Shown: positions 8,225-17,290, numbered from the stretch's first letter. The stretch is 64,000 bases of DNA from Candidatus Krumholzibacteriota bacterium (GCA_016933255.1 JAFGBF010000018.1:62001-126000); one strand, 5' to 3'. Notes: a model not told the origin generated them from the sequence alone. Program-made: numbers and translations.

Positions 8225-10200
8225 AGAACAGAATAGGTGTATATATCTGTGAGTGCGGATCGAATATCTCTGACTATGTCGATGTGGAGAAGGTGCGTGA
8301 AGCGGTAAAGGACTTAGAGGGGGTGGCTCTTGCCAAGATCACGATGTTCGCCTGCGCAGACTCGACACAGCAGGAGATGATCCGCGATATAAGGGAAGAA
8401 AAACTCGATGGACTGGTCGTCGCTTCCTGTTCTCCCAAACTGCACCTTTTTACATTCAGGAACGTGGCCGAAAGAGCCGGGATTAACAAGTACAACTATG
8501 TGCAGGCCAATATCAGGGAACAGGGTTCCTGGGCGCATTCGGACAAACCGGCAGAGGCAACTGAAAAAGCTATTCGGAGCGTAAAGGCCGCCATCGCGCG
8601 GACGAGGCTTTCCGAAGCGATGACTTCTCCGGTGATCTCTTCGGAAAACGCGGTTCTGATCATCGGGGCCGGGATAGCAGGAATGAGATCGGCTCTCGAC
8701 CTTGCCAATACAGGTACGAGTGTATATCTGATAGATCGTGATCATTTTGTGGGAGGAAGGACTTCCCAGTGGGGTGAGATCTTTCCCACGGGAGAGTCGG
8801 GCCTCGAGGTGACGACTGACCTCTACAGGCAGGTCATGAAGAATGAAAATATAGTACTGCGCACTGGATGCGGCGTAGTCTCCAAGGCGGGAAGTGTCGG
8901 TAATTTTGATATAAGGCTGAAGATCACGCCCCGCGGGATTAAAAAGGAAGCTGCTGCCGCGGACGGTTTTGCCGAGAGGCTTGAGAAAGCCGTAGATGCC
9001 TGCCCTGTCTTTGTCTCAGATGATTTTGATTTCGGCCTGACAAGCAGAAAAGCTCTCCAGCCGAGCGGAGGCCGTATGCCGGAGCTGCCGGCGGTAGACA
9101 GGGAGAACTGCACGCTATGCGGTGAATGCGCGAAGATCTGTCCCGGGATCGAGATTAACTCCGAAGAGGCTTATGAAGATATAAAAGTCGGGTCGGTGAT
9201 CGTGGCCACCGGTTTCGACCCTTATGAACCGTCGAAAGGCGAGTTTGGATATGGGGAGATCAAGAATGTGGTCACCCTTCAGCAGTTCAGGCGTCTGATT
9301 GAGACCGGCGGAAACAGGGCCGGTTCGGGGAATGGGAGGCGAGAGACGCTGGTTTACGGCGGGAATGAGATCAGGACGATAGCCTGGATATTCTGCGTCG
9401 GCAGCCGCCAGACGGGCGTTCTCAAAGGGGATAACAAGTATTGTTCGAGATACTGCTGTTCGTCGGCGCTTCACACCGCTCTTCTCGCCCGAAAGAACTT
9501 TGCCGGTATCAAAAATATTCATTTTACAAGAGGCGTGAGAACATACGGCAAGATGGAGACGATCTACGAAGAATCTTCGGCCGCGGGCGACATTTTCCTG
9601 CAGTCGTTCGATGACACGGCGCCTACCCTAAGCTTTGAGGGCGGGGTGACTACAGTCAAGGTGTTCGACGTGCTGACCGGAGACAGAGAGATGGAGGTCG
9701 GCGCCGACCTCGTCGTGCTTGTCACGGGAATGGTTCCCCGCTCGAACGAAGGGTTGGGCGAGATAATGAAGATACCGACTGGCAGAGACGGATTCTTCAA
9801 TGAAGTGCATCCGAAGCTCAAGCCTGTCGAGACGATGATGGACGGGATATTCCTTGCGGGGACTGCGCAGGGGCCTAAGAATATTACCGAGACCCTCAAT
9901 GGTTCGCATTCGGCCGCCATAAAGGCTCACTCGCTCATCAGCGGAGGAGAGATCGAACTGGAACCGACGATGGCAAAGATAGACAGAAATCTGTGTGAAT
10001 GGTGCGGCAGATGTCTCGAGGCCTGTCCGTTCGATGCGATAGATAAAGAGGAATACGAAGGAAAGAAGATCGCAGCAGTCGATACTTCGGCCTGCAAGGG
10101 GTGCGGCATGTGCCTGCCTGTCTGCCAGGAAAACGCGATCCAGCTGACAGGGTTCAGCGACGGAGAGATCATTTCTATGATAGACGCTTTGGCCGAATGA
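8221..10200 (+). CDS. QmoB-like / HdrA-type FAD iron-sulfur protein
   Basis: A 659-residue HdrA-family protein. Residues 1-130 form the HdrA N-terminal domain (VYICECGSNI, with VVASCSPKLH). A Rossmann motif IIGAGIAGM follows at 147-155. One inserted ferredoxin site lies at Cys297/300/303/307. The C-terminal FAD segment (DGIFLAGTAQGPK) is followed by two [4Fe-4S] motifs, CEWCGRCLEAC and CKGCGMCLPVC. Unlike its neighbour it has no LDCxxC motif after the FAD site. The C-terminal MvhD domain of Desulfovibrio QmoB is absent and is supplied by the separate gene upstream. It likely forms a heterodimer with the preceding protein. Confidence 0.9.
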   Translation: MKNRIGVYICECGSNISDYVDVEKVREAVKDLEGVALAKITMFACADSTQQEMIRDIREEKLDGLVVASCSPKLHLFTFRNVAERAGINKYNYVQANIREQGSWAHSDKPAEATEKAIRSVKAAIARTRLSEAMTSPVISSENAVLIIGAGIAGMRSALDLANTGTSVYLIDRDHFVGGRTSQWGEIFPTGESGLEVTTDLYRQVMKNENIVLRTGCGVVSKAGSVGNFDIRLKITPRGIKKEAAAADGFAERLEKAVDACPVFVSDDFDFGLTSRKALQPSGGRMPELPAVDRENCTLCGECAKICPGIEINSEEAYEDIKVGSVIVATGFDPYEPSKGEFGYGEIKNVVTLQQFRRLIETGGNRAGSGNGRRETLVYGGNEIRTIAWIFCVGSRQTGVLKGDNKYCSRYCCSSALHTALLARKNFAGIKNIHFTRGVRTYGKMETIYEESSAAGDIFLQSFDDTAPTLSFEGGVTTVKVFDVLTGDREMEVGADLVVLVTGMVPRSNEGLGEIMKIPTGRDGFFNEVHPKLKPVETMMDGIFLAGTAQGPKNITETLNGSHSAAIKAHSLISGGEIELEPTMAKIDRNLCEWCGRCLEACPFDAIDKEEYEGKKIAAVDTSACKGCGMCLPVCQENAIQLTGFSDGEIISMIDALAE

Positions 10201-10217
10201 CAAAAGGACCTGATGTG

Positions 10218-10496
10218 ATGGATGAAAAAATACCGACAATAAAAGAGATGAAGAAATCAAGGCAGGTCCCGGACGAGCTTAAAGCGCGTGTAAAGGAGTA
10301 TGGCCGGATCAAAAAGGAGATCCTGAAGGCTCTGGAAACCAAACGGGGGACGATCCCCGAGATCGCAGCCTCGACCGGGCTCCGTCAGGAAGTGGTCACT
10401 TATACTCTGATGACGATGAGAAAATTCCACGAGATCGAGGTCGAGGGTCTGGACGATATGGACGAATATTATTATTACAGGAAGGCAGAGGTATAG
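10218..10496 (+). CDS. Small winged-helix protein inside the Qmo/Hdr operon
   Basis: 92 residues. The central part (KKEILKALETKRGTIPEIAA, then a second helix QEVVTYTLMTMRKF) looks like a winged-helix DNA-binding domain. The tail is acidic and Tyr-rich (DMDEYYYYRK). The ATG at 10218 follows AAAGGA; the frame is open further upstream inside the HdrA gene, but without a ribosome site. Such genes are sometimes seen beside Hdr/Mvh-type genes. It may regulate the operon or act as a small structural subunit. Five bases separate it from the membrane subunit gene. Confidence 0.75.
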   Translation: MDEKIPTIKEMKKSRQVPDELKARVKEYGRIKKEILKALETKRGTIPEIAASTGLRQEVVTYTLMTMRKFHEIEVEGLDDMDEYYYYRKAEV

Positions 10497-10500
10497 CGGG

Positions 10501-11664
10501 ATGGTCAGGATAAGGCCGGAATTCTCCGATCAGATAAAGAAATTCGGCGGGGTCGATTTCAATGTCTGCTACAACTGCGGTAACTGCACCGCCGTATGTC
10601 CGCTTTCCGAAAACGACAACACATTCCCGAGGCGCCTGCTCAGGTATACTGTCCTGGGCATGGAAGAGGATATCCAGAGTTCATCCGATCCATGGCTCTG
10701 CTATTATTGCGGAGACTGCAGCGAGACCTGTCCGCGCCAGGCTAATCCCGGCGAGATCATGATGGCGCTGAGGAGGTACCTTACTGCAAGCTATGACTGG
10801 ACAGGGCTGTCGAAGAAATTCTATACATCAAAAGCATGGGGGATAGGGTCGCTTCTGCTGATATCGGTTATCGTAGCGATGCTTTTCGCCTTTTTTCTTC
10901 CTTTTTCAGCTGATCCGGCCGGGATGATAAACGAAGACGGCGGAGTGATGATCAACAGCTTCGTCCGGGGGATCGAAGGGGAGAGATTTGTAAGAATAAT
11001 CGAGACCGGTGACCTTGTAATGGCCGCTATAATCTCATTCTTTCTTATATCGAACATCTTTAACATGTATCTGAAGATCGTAATAAGAAACAGAAAGAAG
11101 GTCCGCGTTCCCGTGAGCCTCTATGTCAGAGAGGCATGGAACCTGTTCTATCATTTCGGCACGCAGATGAGGTTCTCGAAATGCGAAGGCAGGTCATACT
11201 GGGTCCTGCACTGGCTGTTGATGTCGGGGTACACCCTGATGTTCACGGTGATCGTCGTCTTTCTGCCGTGGTTTCAGACTGAAAAGATCCACCCGTTCTA
11301 TCATCCGCAGCGTTTTATCGGATATTACGCGACCTTCGGGATCCTGCTGGCAATTATCGTCTGGTCTGTGGGCAGGCTGCGCAGGAGCGGAGAGATACAC
11401 AAATATTCACACAAGACAGACTGGGTGTTCCTTATAATGCTTTTCCTCACGACCTTGACCGGTATCCTGCTTCATCTTTTCAGGATAAACGGGATGGTCC
11501 ACGCCACATATTACACATACGTCGTCCACCTTGCGATCCTTGTCCCGATGCTTCTGGTCGAGGTGCCGTTTTCGAAATGGTCGCACCTGGCATATCGGCC
11601 GCTTGCGATCTATTTCACGAATCTCGTAAACAAGGCGGCAGACAGCGGAAAAAACGGTAATTGA
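10501..11664 (+). CDS. QmoC-like membrane subunit (HdrC-HdrE fusion)
   Basis: 387 residues. The N-terminal HdrC-like part has two cubane sites, Cys23/26/29/33 and Cys67/70/73/77, the second ending CPRQANPGE as in QmoC. The C-terminal part has about six membrane helices of the NarI/HdrE cytochrome b type with several His residues (FYHF, LHWL, HPFYHP, VHLAIL). In sulfate reducers QmoC connects QmoAB to menaquinone. Together with the two HdrA-like genes this makes a complete Qmo-like complex. No aprAB, sat or dsrAB lies in the window, so the electron partner is unknown. Confidence 0.9.
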   Translation: MVRIRPEFSDQIKKFGGVDFNVCYNCGNCTAVCPLSENDNTFPRRLLRYTVLGMEEDIQSSSDPWLCYYCGDCSETCPRQANPGEIMMALRRYLTASYDWTGLSKKFYTSKAWGIGSLLLISVIVAMLFAFFLPFSADPAGMINEDGGVMINSFVRGIEGERFVRIIETGDLVMAAIISFFLISNIFNMYLKIVIRNRKKVRVPVSLYVREAWNLFYHFGTQMRFSKCEGRSYWVLHWLLMSGYTLMFTVIVVFLPWFQTEKIHPFYHPQRFIGYYATFGILLAIIVWSVGRLRRSGEIHKYSHKTDWVFLIMLFLTTLTGILLHLFRINGMVHATYYTYVVHLAILVPMLLVEVPFSKWSHLAYRPLAIYFTNLVNKAADSGKNGN

Positions 11665-11681
11665 CGCTGTGGCAATATACC

Positions 11682-11839
11682 GGCCTGATGAGAAGATGGC
11701 ATCCCTGACAACCCAGCCCCCCGCACTCAGGCCTCCCGGATATCCGGTTCAGACATCAAAATCTTTACAGGAAAATATAAAGGTGATATACTCCCCGCGC
11801 TTGACCGGACTAAAATCAATATACGGACTTTACGCGCGG
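11682..11839 (+). promoter_or_regulatory. Structured leader before a Cys/Met PLP enzyme
   Basis: The 195-base gap before the PLP gene holds nested complementary pieces. GGCCTGA (11682-11688) pairs with TCAGGCC (11727-11733), enclosing CCCTGACAACC. A perfect 12-base palindrome CCGGATATCCGG is at 11736-11747. CCGCGC (11795-11800) pairs with GCGCGG (11834-11839). The enclosed CTGATGAG...CAACC wording recalls SAM-class riboswitch cores, and the downstream enzyme belongs to sulfur amino-acid metabolism. It does not match a SAM-I consensus that I can reproduce, so this is only a candidate cis-regulatory RNA. Confidence 0.35.
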
Positions 11840-11859
11840 ATCCATGGAAAGGGGTTTTG

Positions 11860-13254
11860 ATGAAAGAGGGATGCAAGCTCTGGTCTTACACCAGAGAGGA
11901 ATGGCTGGAATACGGCAAAAAACTGATGGATGAAAGAAGCGAGAAGATCAGGATCGCCAAGACAAAAAAATTCGATACTGTCGCAACGCACGGTTTATAT
12001 GACGTCGACACTTCCCACACCTTTAACAGCGCGTCGATCATTGAACCGATCTATTTGAGTACTGCGCAGTCGTATTATAACAGCGCCGAAATGGAAGCAG
12101 CGCTCGCATATAAGATCCCGACCTGGTGTTATACGAGGATCGCGAATCCATCAAATTATTTCCTGGAGGAGACGATAGCCCTTCTGGAGACGTACGGGAC
12201 CGATATCGAGGCAAGCTGCTGCGCGATATCTTCAGGGATGGCAGCGATACGTACGGCGACCGAGCCGTTTCTTTCAAAGGACGATTCTCTTCCTCCGATG
12301 AACTTTGTCGCCTCTGCGAAGGTCTATGGAGGGACATTCCAGCAATTTGCCCTGCGCCGGGGCGTGGAACAGGGGATAGAGGTCAGATGGATCAGGGATC
12401 CCTTCGATCTGGAGGAATGGAAGTCAAAAGTTGATGAGGGGACAAGGTTTCTTTATGGCGAGTTTCCTTCGAACCCGCAGGTCTCGATCTTCGACATAGC
12501 TGAAGTAGCGAAGATAGCGCATAAGAATAATGTGCCGCTGATAGTAGATGCTACATGCGCATCGCCTGCCCTTACGCGTCCTCTCGAACATGGGGCCGAT
12601 ATCGTTGTCCAGTCAGCTACAAAGGTGATCTGCAGCAGCGGGTTTGGTATTGCCGGGACGCTGACGGCAAAAAAAGGGATAACGAGCAAGGTCGGTTCAG
12701 ATGAGATGAAAGCTGATTTTGCGACATGGGTCAAGCTCTGGCCGTACCGCGACAATGGACCGGCTCTCAGTCCGATGAATGCGATCATGGCTCTGAGCGA
12801 CCTGAGATATCTGCGTATGAGAATGGCTCATATGAGTAAAAGCGCTTTGAAAGTCGCCGAATATCTCGAGAAGCATCCAAAGGTCGAGGCTGCTCACTAC
12901 CCGGGGTTGAAGAGTTATCCGGGGCACAAAGTCGCCAGTAAATATATGAAGCTTGCCGATACGGATCAGAATGCGTATGGATTCATGCTGGCATTCGAGA
13001 TCAGGGAAAAGACTCCGGACGGTTCGGAGAATGCCAGGAAATTCTATGACGCACTGGAGATGATCTGGCGGGCGACAGATCTTGGAAGAGTGAAGACGGT
13101 AGCGACACTGAACGCTATCTCGACGCATCAGCAGCAGGGGGAAGAAGGACGGGCGCTTGCGTCGATCAAATCCTCCACCTGCCGGCTGGCCCTCGGGATC
13201 GAGGATGTAGATGATGTTATCGCCGATCTGGAACAGGCTTTCGGCAAGGTCTAG
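11860..13254 (+). CDS. Cys/Met-metabolism PLP enzyme, homocysteine-synthase type
   Basis: 464 residues of the trans-sulfuration (Cys/Met metabolism) PLP family. The Schiff-base lysine is Lys255 in SATK; SSGMAAIR and VDATCASP are cofactor-binding motifs, and EHPKVEAAHYPGLKSYP-type wording marks the C-terminal domain. It is longer than cystathionine gamma-synthases (about 390) and has an unusual N-terminal extension of about 45 residues. The likely reaction is direct sulfhydrylation of an O-acylated homoserine or a gamma-lyase reaction; the sequence alone does not decide. The ATG at 11860 is preferred over the adjacent TTG, with GAAAGGGG upstream. A structured leader precedes it and a terminator follows. 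Confidence 0.85.
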   Translation: MKEGCKLWSYTREEWLEYGKKLMDERSEKIRIAKTKKFDTVATHGLYDVDTSHTFNSASIIEPIYLSTAQSYYNSAEMEAALAYKIPTWCYTRIANPSNYFLEETIALLETYGTDIEASCCAISSGMAAIRTATEPFLSKDDSLPPMNFVASAKVYGGTFQQFALRRGVEQGIEVRWIRDPFDLEEWKSKVDEGTRFLYGEFPSNPQVSIFDIAEVAKIAHKNNVPLIVDATCASPALTRPLEHGADIVVQSATKVICSSGFGIAGTLTAKKGITSKVGSDEMKADFATWVKLWPYRDNGPALSPMNAIMALSDLRYLRMRMAHMSKSALKVAEYLEKHPKVEAAHYPGLKSYPGHKVASKYMKLADTDQNAYGFMLAFEIREKTPDGSENARKFYDALEMIWRATDLGRVKTVATLNAISTHQQQGEEGRALASIKSSTCRLALGIEDVDDVIADLEQAFGKV

Positions 13255-13298
13255 CGATCAGGAACCGAGTCAGAGTCCCTGCACTCTTTTGGTTATAC

Positions 13299-13329
13299 AG
13301 CCGGGTCCGTTATGGTCCCGGCTTTTTCT
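13299..13329 (+). terminator. Intrinsic terminator after the PLP enzyme gene
   Basis: AGCCGGG (13299-13305) pairs with CCCGGCT (13317-13323), extended by a CC/GG pair across one mismatch, with a short loop and then five T residues and TCT. It lies 45 bases after the stop codon. Confidence 0.85.
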
Positions 13330-13463
13330 ATTCCCCGGCCAGGTGCAACATAATCCCAAACCGCATCGTATAACAATATGTCATTTGAACATGAAGAGTT
13401 CCGAAAGTCCTTTCTTCGGGGGGCCTTTCAAACGATAGCGGTCAAATAAAGGAGAATCGGGCA

Positions 13464-14723
13464 ATGGCTCTGACAAGAAAGAAAAGTATTATCTGGCTTT
13501 CGGTCATCGTAGTGTCAGTAGTAGCTGTGATTTTTATCGCGAAAGGCCGAAACGGCGAACAGATGACATCGGTCCAGGTGATCGATGCTGCCAGGGCGGG
13601 TATCGTCGAGACGGTTACGGCAACGGGGAAGATCGAACCAAGGACAAAGGTAAAGATCAGCGCTGATGTAGCGGCAAAGATAATGTATCTGGGAATAAAG
13701 GAAGGCGATTGGGTCGAAAAGGGCGATCTGCTCGTCCGGCTCGATCAGGAAAGATATGTCGCGGCGCTTGAACAGACGGAGGCTAACCTGCGTTCTGTAA
13801 AGGCCAACGCGAATCTGGCAAAAGAGAACCTGTCGAAAGCAGAGATAGATTTCAAGAGGATAGAGAGTCTTGTCAGTCAGAAGCTTGAATCCCAGGCTGC
13901 ATATGATCAGGCGTGGTCTTCGGTACAGATCGAAAAGGCCCGTTATCAGTCTGCACTGGAACAGGTGGATCAGGCAAAGGCATCGGTAAAGCAGACAAAG
14001 GATAATCTTTCAAAGACTGCGATATACGCACCGATGTCGGGTACGATAAGCACTTTGAACAAAGAGGTCGGCGAGATAGCCCTCGGTTCGCAGTTTCAGG
14101 AAGATGTCATAATGATCGTCTCGAACCTCTCTATCATGGAATCGCTTGTCGATGTCGACGAAAACGATATCGTCAATGTATCGCTCGGTGACAGTGCGAA
14201 GATAGAGATCGATGCTTTTCCCGGCAGGATATTTCACGGTATCGTAAGAGAGGTAGCAAGCAGCGCCAGTATCAATGCGGCCGGAACGACTGAACAAAAG
14301 ACGGAATTCGAGGTCAAACTCACTATCATAGATTCGGTGGATGAGCTCAGGCCCGGGATGACGGCAAGCTCCGATATCATTGTCGAGACCCGCGACAGCA
14401 CGCTTTGTGTACCGATCCAGTGCGTCACTGTCCGTACGCCTGAACAGCTGGCCGAAAAGGGGAAAAAGGGCGAGGCCGGCAGCGATTCGACTTTGAAATA
14501 TACTGCGGACAGGGATGGGTTTGTTCCTGTCGTTTTCGTCATCGAGGACGGCAGGGCGCGGGCTGTTCAGGTTGAGACAGGGATACAGAGCGAGACTCAT
14601 ATCGAGATCCTGTCGGGCATCTCCGAAGGCGACAAGGTCGTGTCGGGGAGCTACAGGGCGATCAGCCAGACGCTTGGAAACGGCACGGTGGTAAAGGTAG
14701 AAGAATCAGAAAGCAAAAAGTAG
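13464..14723 (+). CDS. Periplasmic adaptor (membrane fusion) protein, MacA/HlyD type
   Basis: 419 residues. An N-terminal membrane anchor (residues 8-26) is followed by the barrel/lipoyl start ATGKIEPRTKVKIS and the lipoyl half-motif EGDWVEKGDLLVRLDQ. A coiled-coil hairpin of about 90 residues (KANANLAKENLSKAEIDF onward) and the second lipoyl half IYAPMSGTIS come next, ending in beta-barrel and membrane-proximal domains. It bridges inner-membrane permeases and an outer-membrane channel. It forms a tight set with the two permease genes downstream (13 bases to the first). A ribosome site AAAGGAG precedes the ATG. Confidence 0.92.
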   Translation: MALTRKKSIIWLSVIVVSVVAVIFIAKGRNGEQMTSVQVIDAARAGIVETVTATGKIEPRTKVKISADVAAKIMYLGIKEGDWVEKGDLLVRLDQERYVAALEQTEANLRSVKANANLAKENLSKAEIDFKRIESLVSQKLESQAAYDQAWSSVQIEKARYQSALEQVDQAKASVKQTKDNLSKTAIYAPMSGTISTLNKEVGEIALGSQFQEDVIMIVSNLSIMESLVDVDENDIVNVSLGDSAKIEIDAFPGRIFHGIVREVASSASINAAGTTEQKTEFEVKLTIIDSVDELRPGMTASSDIIVETRDSTLCVPIQCVTVRTPEQLAEKGKKGEAGSDSTLKYTADRDGFVPVVFVIEDGRARAVQVETGIQSETHIEILSGISEGDKVVSGSYRAISQTLGNGTVVKVEESESKK

Positions 14724-14736
14724 GGCAGGATCATAG

Positions 14737-15975
14737 ATGAGAGTCTTCCGTTTTATCATGATCGAATCGTTAGGCGTCGCTCTGAGGGCTCTGAAAGCGA
14801 ATAAAAGCAGAGCGATCCTTACCACTCTCGGGGTAGTCATAGGTATCCTTGCGGTAGCCACGACGATGACTGTCTCAAACGGACTTGGAAACAACTTCAA
14901 GGAAAGCATAGCTTCGGTCGGTTCTGATGTCCTGTATGTTTCCCGTATGCCCTGGATAATAACCGGAGATTTTTTCAGGTATCGCAACCGGCCGAGGATC
15001 GACTTCAGGCAGAGCGAACTGCTTTCTCAGAAATTATCCGGCATAAAAGCGATCAACCCTTCTACCGGAACCCAGAGAAATATAAAATTCAGGTCTACTG
15101 TCCTGGAAAACGTAGCCGTGATAGGGACAACCGAAAAACAGATGCTCGTCGCCAGCGGCGTTCCCGAGTTCGGCCGTTTTTTCAGCGGTTCCGACGTCTA
15201 CAACAGAAAGTTCGTGTGCGTGATCGGAGAGGAGATCCGGAGTCTTCTTTTTGGAGATATCGATCCCCTCCACAGAGATATCAAGATAGGAAGATACAGT
15301 TTCCGCGTGATCGGAGTCATGGAAAAACAGGGCTCGGGCGGGTTTTTCGGCGGACCGAATTTTGACAGGCAGATATTCGTGCCGATCACGAGTTTCATGA
15401 AGGCGTACGGGAACAGTAACCGCGGATTCACCATAGCGGTAAAGGTCCCGGATCAGGAAGAAGTCGAGGAGTTCAGGTATGAACTGATCGGAGAGATGAG
15501 AAAGGTGCGCAAACTTGCGCCTACAGAAGAGGATGATTTTTCGATCAACAGCATGGACAGCCTGTTGAACGCTTATAACAATGTAATGGGAGTAGTTATA
15601 CTGATAGGGTTTATAATAACGAGTTTTTCCCTCTTCGTAGGCGGAATAGGCGTGATGAACATCATGCTCGTTTCCGTTACCGAACGGACAAGGGAGATCG
15701 GGATCAGAAAGGCTCTCGGAGCGCGCAGAAGGATTATCCTTACTGAATTCCTTATCGAATCGAGCTTTATCTGCCTGATCGGGGGGAGTATAGGGCTGAT
15801 CCTTTCATACGGAGTCGCTGCGATAATCAACAATCTTGTCATGCCGGCAACTGTATCGCTGCCGGTGGTGGTCGTAGCGATAGCGATATCCTTTCTTGTC
15901 GGCATAGTATCAGGGATCGCACCGGCGATGAAGGCTTCAAAACTCAACCCGATCGACGCGCTGCAGTACGAGTAG
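14737..15975 (+). CDS. MacB-type ABC permease (FtsX family), first copy
   Basis: 412 residues. MacB-type topology: one N-terminal helix (TTLGVVIGILAVATTM), a large periplasmic MacB-PCD domain (about residues 45-255), then three C-terminal helices of the FtsX domain. The family motif VTERTREIGIRKALGARR is present. There is no nucleotide-binding domain in this protein, unlike E. coli MacB, so a separate ATPase is required. The usual job is mechanotransmission export of peptides, lipoproteins or small toxins. It is followed by a paralogue. Confidence 0.9.
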   Translation: MRVFRFIMIESLGVALRALKANKSRAILTTLGVVIGILAVATTMTVSNGLGNNFKESIASVGSDVLYVSRMPWIITGDFFRYRNRPRIDFRQSELLSQKLSGIKAINPSTGTQRNIKFRSTVLENVAVIGTTEKQMLVASGVPEFGRFFSGSDVYNRKFVCVIGEEIRSLLFGDIDPLHRDIKIGRYSFRVIGVMEKQGSGGFFGGPNFDRQIFVPITSFMKAYGNSNRGFTIAVKVPDQEEVEEFRYELIGEMRKVRKLAPTEEDDFSINSMDSLLNAYNNVMGVVILIGFIITSFSLFVGGIGVMNIMLVSVTERTREIGIRKALGARRRIILTEFLIESSFICLIGGSIGLILSYGVAAIINNLVMPATVSLPVVVVAIAISFLVGIVSGIAPAMKASKLNPIDALQYE

Positions 15976-16036
15976 CGGAGTCTCGGGATGCAAAGTGGCC
16001 AAGAGCCGGAGAATACCGGCAGATGAAAAAGGGTGA

Positions 16037-17290
16037 ATGAAGATGTTCGTGCTGGAAGCATTGAAGATGGCATTGACCGCTATAAAGGCGCATAAATTAA
16101 GGTCGCTTCTGACTATGATAGGGATCATAGCGGGCGTAGCTTCGATCATAGCCGTTATGACCGGGATCTCTGTGATCCAGACATCCATCGAAAAAGAGAT
16201 CAGCGTGCTCGGTACCCAGACGTTCCAGGTGCAGAAGCAGGCGGCCGGAGGAGCGATAAGCGAAGAAGAGCGAAGAAAGATCCAGCAGCGCCGTCCTACG
16301 ACGATAGAACATGCCGACGCGATCCGGGAAAATGTAAAAAGTGTCGATATGGTCGGCCCCGAATTGTGGGGGTATAACCACACCGCCGCTTACGGTGACA
16401 AAAAGACCAATAACAACCTTATGATATGCGGAGGTTCACCTGAATACGCGCCTAATAATACGCATTACGTCGAATTCGGACGGAATCTCTCCCAGGAGGA
16501 TATGAAGGTGGCGAGGAACGTGGTGCTGCTGGGGTACGGGGTCGCTCAGGAGCTTTTCCCCTGGACCGATCCTCTTCAGAAGATCATAAAGATCGACGGC
16601 CGCAAGTTCAGGGTCGTCGGAGTGCTCGAGGACAAAAGCTCGGCAATAGGGGGCCGTTTCAACCAGTATCTTATTATTCCCATATCCAGATTTGTCAAGA
16701 CATACGGGTTGCGCAGGGAGGACGGAGGGGAACGTTCGGTGAATATAACCGTGCGGGCAAGGACTCCCGAGCTTCTTCAGCAGGCTGTGGACGAGACGAG
16801 GGTGGTGATGAGAAAAGAGAGGGGGCTGAAGCCACATGAAGAGGATGATTTTACGATCTTTACGAACGACAGCAATATCAAGACTTTCAATGATACTACC
16901 GCCGGCATCAAGGCAGGATCGTTCCTTATCGGCATCGTAGCTCTCATAGTCGCCGGAATCGGTATCATGAATATCATGCTTGTATCGGTCACTGAACGGA
17001 CAAGGGAGATAGGGATCAGAAAAGCGCTTGGAGCGAGGCGCCGGAGCATTCTTCTTCAGTTTCTGATGGAAGCAGTGATTCTCTGCAATATAGGGGGTAT
17101 AATCGGTGTCGCCGTAGGTTTCGCCCTTGGAAATATCATAAGTGTCGTCACCGATTTTTCGGCGCATATTCCTTTCGAGTGGACGATAGTCGGTATTATC
17201 TTCTGCACTGCCATAGGAGTGGGGTTCGGTTTTCTGCCGGCGATGCGGGCTGCAAAGCTCGATCCTATCGAAGCGCTTCACTATGAATAA
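16037..17290 (+). CDS. MacB-type ABC permease (FtsX family), second copy
   Basis: 417 residues with the same order of segments as its neighbour: an N-terminal helix (LLTMIGIIAGVASIIAVMTG), a periplasmic domain and a three-helix FtsX end. VTERTREIGIRKALGARR is identical to the first copy over this stretch. The two proteins differ elsewhere, so they probably form a heterodimer rather than being a recent duplication. The N-terminal periplasmic part has a Gln/Glu-rich insert around residues 70-90. AAGGGTGA precedes the ATG. No ABC ATPase gene lies before, between or after the two permeases. Confidence 0.9.
   Translation: MKMFVLEALKMALTAIKAHKLRSLLTMIGIIAGVASIIAVMTGISVIQTSIEKEISVLGTQTFQVQKQAAGGAISEEERRKIQQRRPTTIEHADAIRENVKSVDMVGPELWGYNHTAAYGDKKTNNNLMICGGSPEYAPNNTHYVEFGRNLSQEDMKVARNVVLLGYGVAQELFPWTDPLQKIIKIDGRKFRVVGVLEDKSSAIGGRFNQYLIIPISRFVKTYGLRREDGGERSVNITVRARTPELLQQAVDETRVVMRKERGLKPHEEDDFTIFTNDSNIKTFNDTTAGIKAGSFLIGIVALIVAGIGIMNIMLVSVTERTREIGIRKALGARRRSILLQFLMEAVILCNIGGIIGVAVGFALGNIISVVTDFSAHIPFEWTIVGIIFCTAIGVGFGFLPAMRAAKLDPIEALHYE

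Noticed and set aside
11669-11860. A 63-codon frame across the leader of the first PLP enzyme gene.
   Set aside because: It covers the structured leader, has no ribosome site and no protein-like composition.
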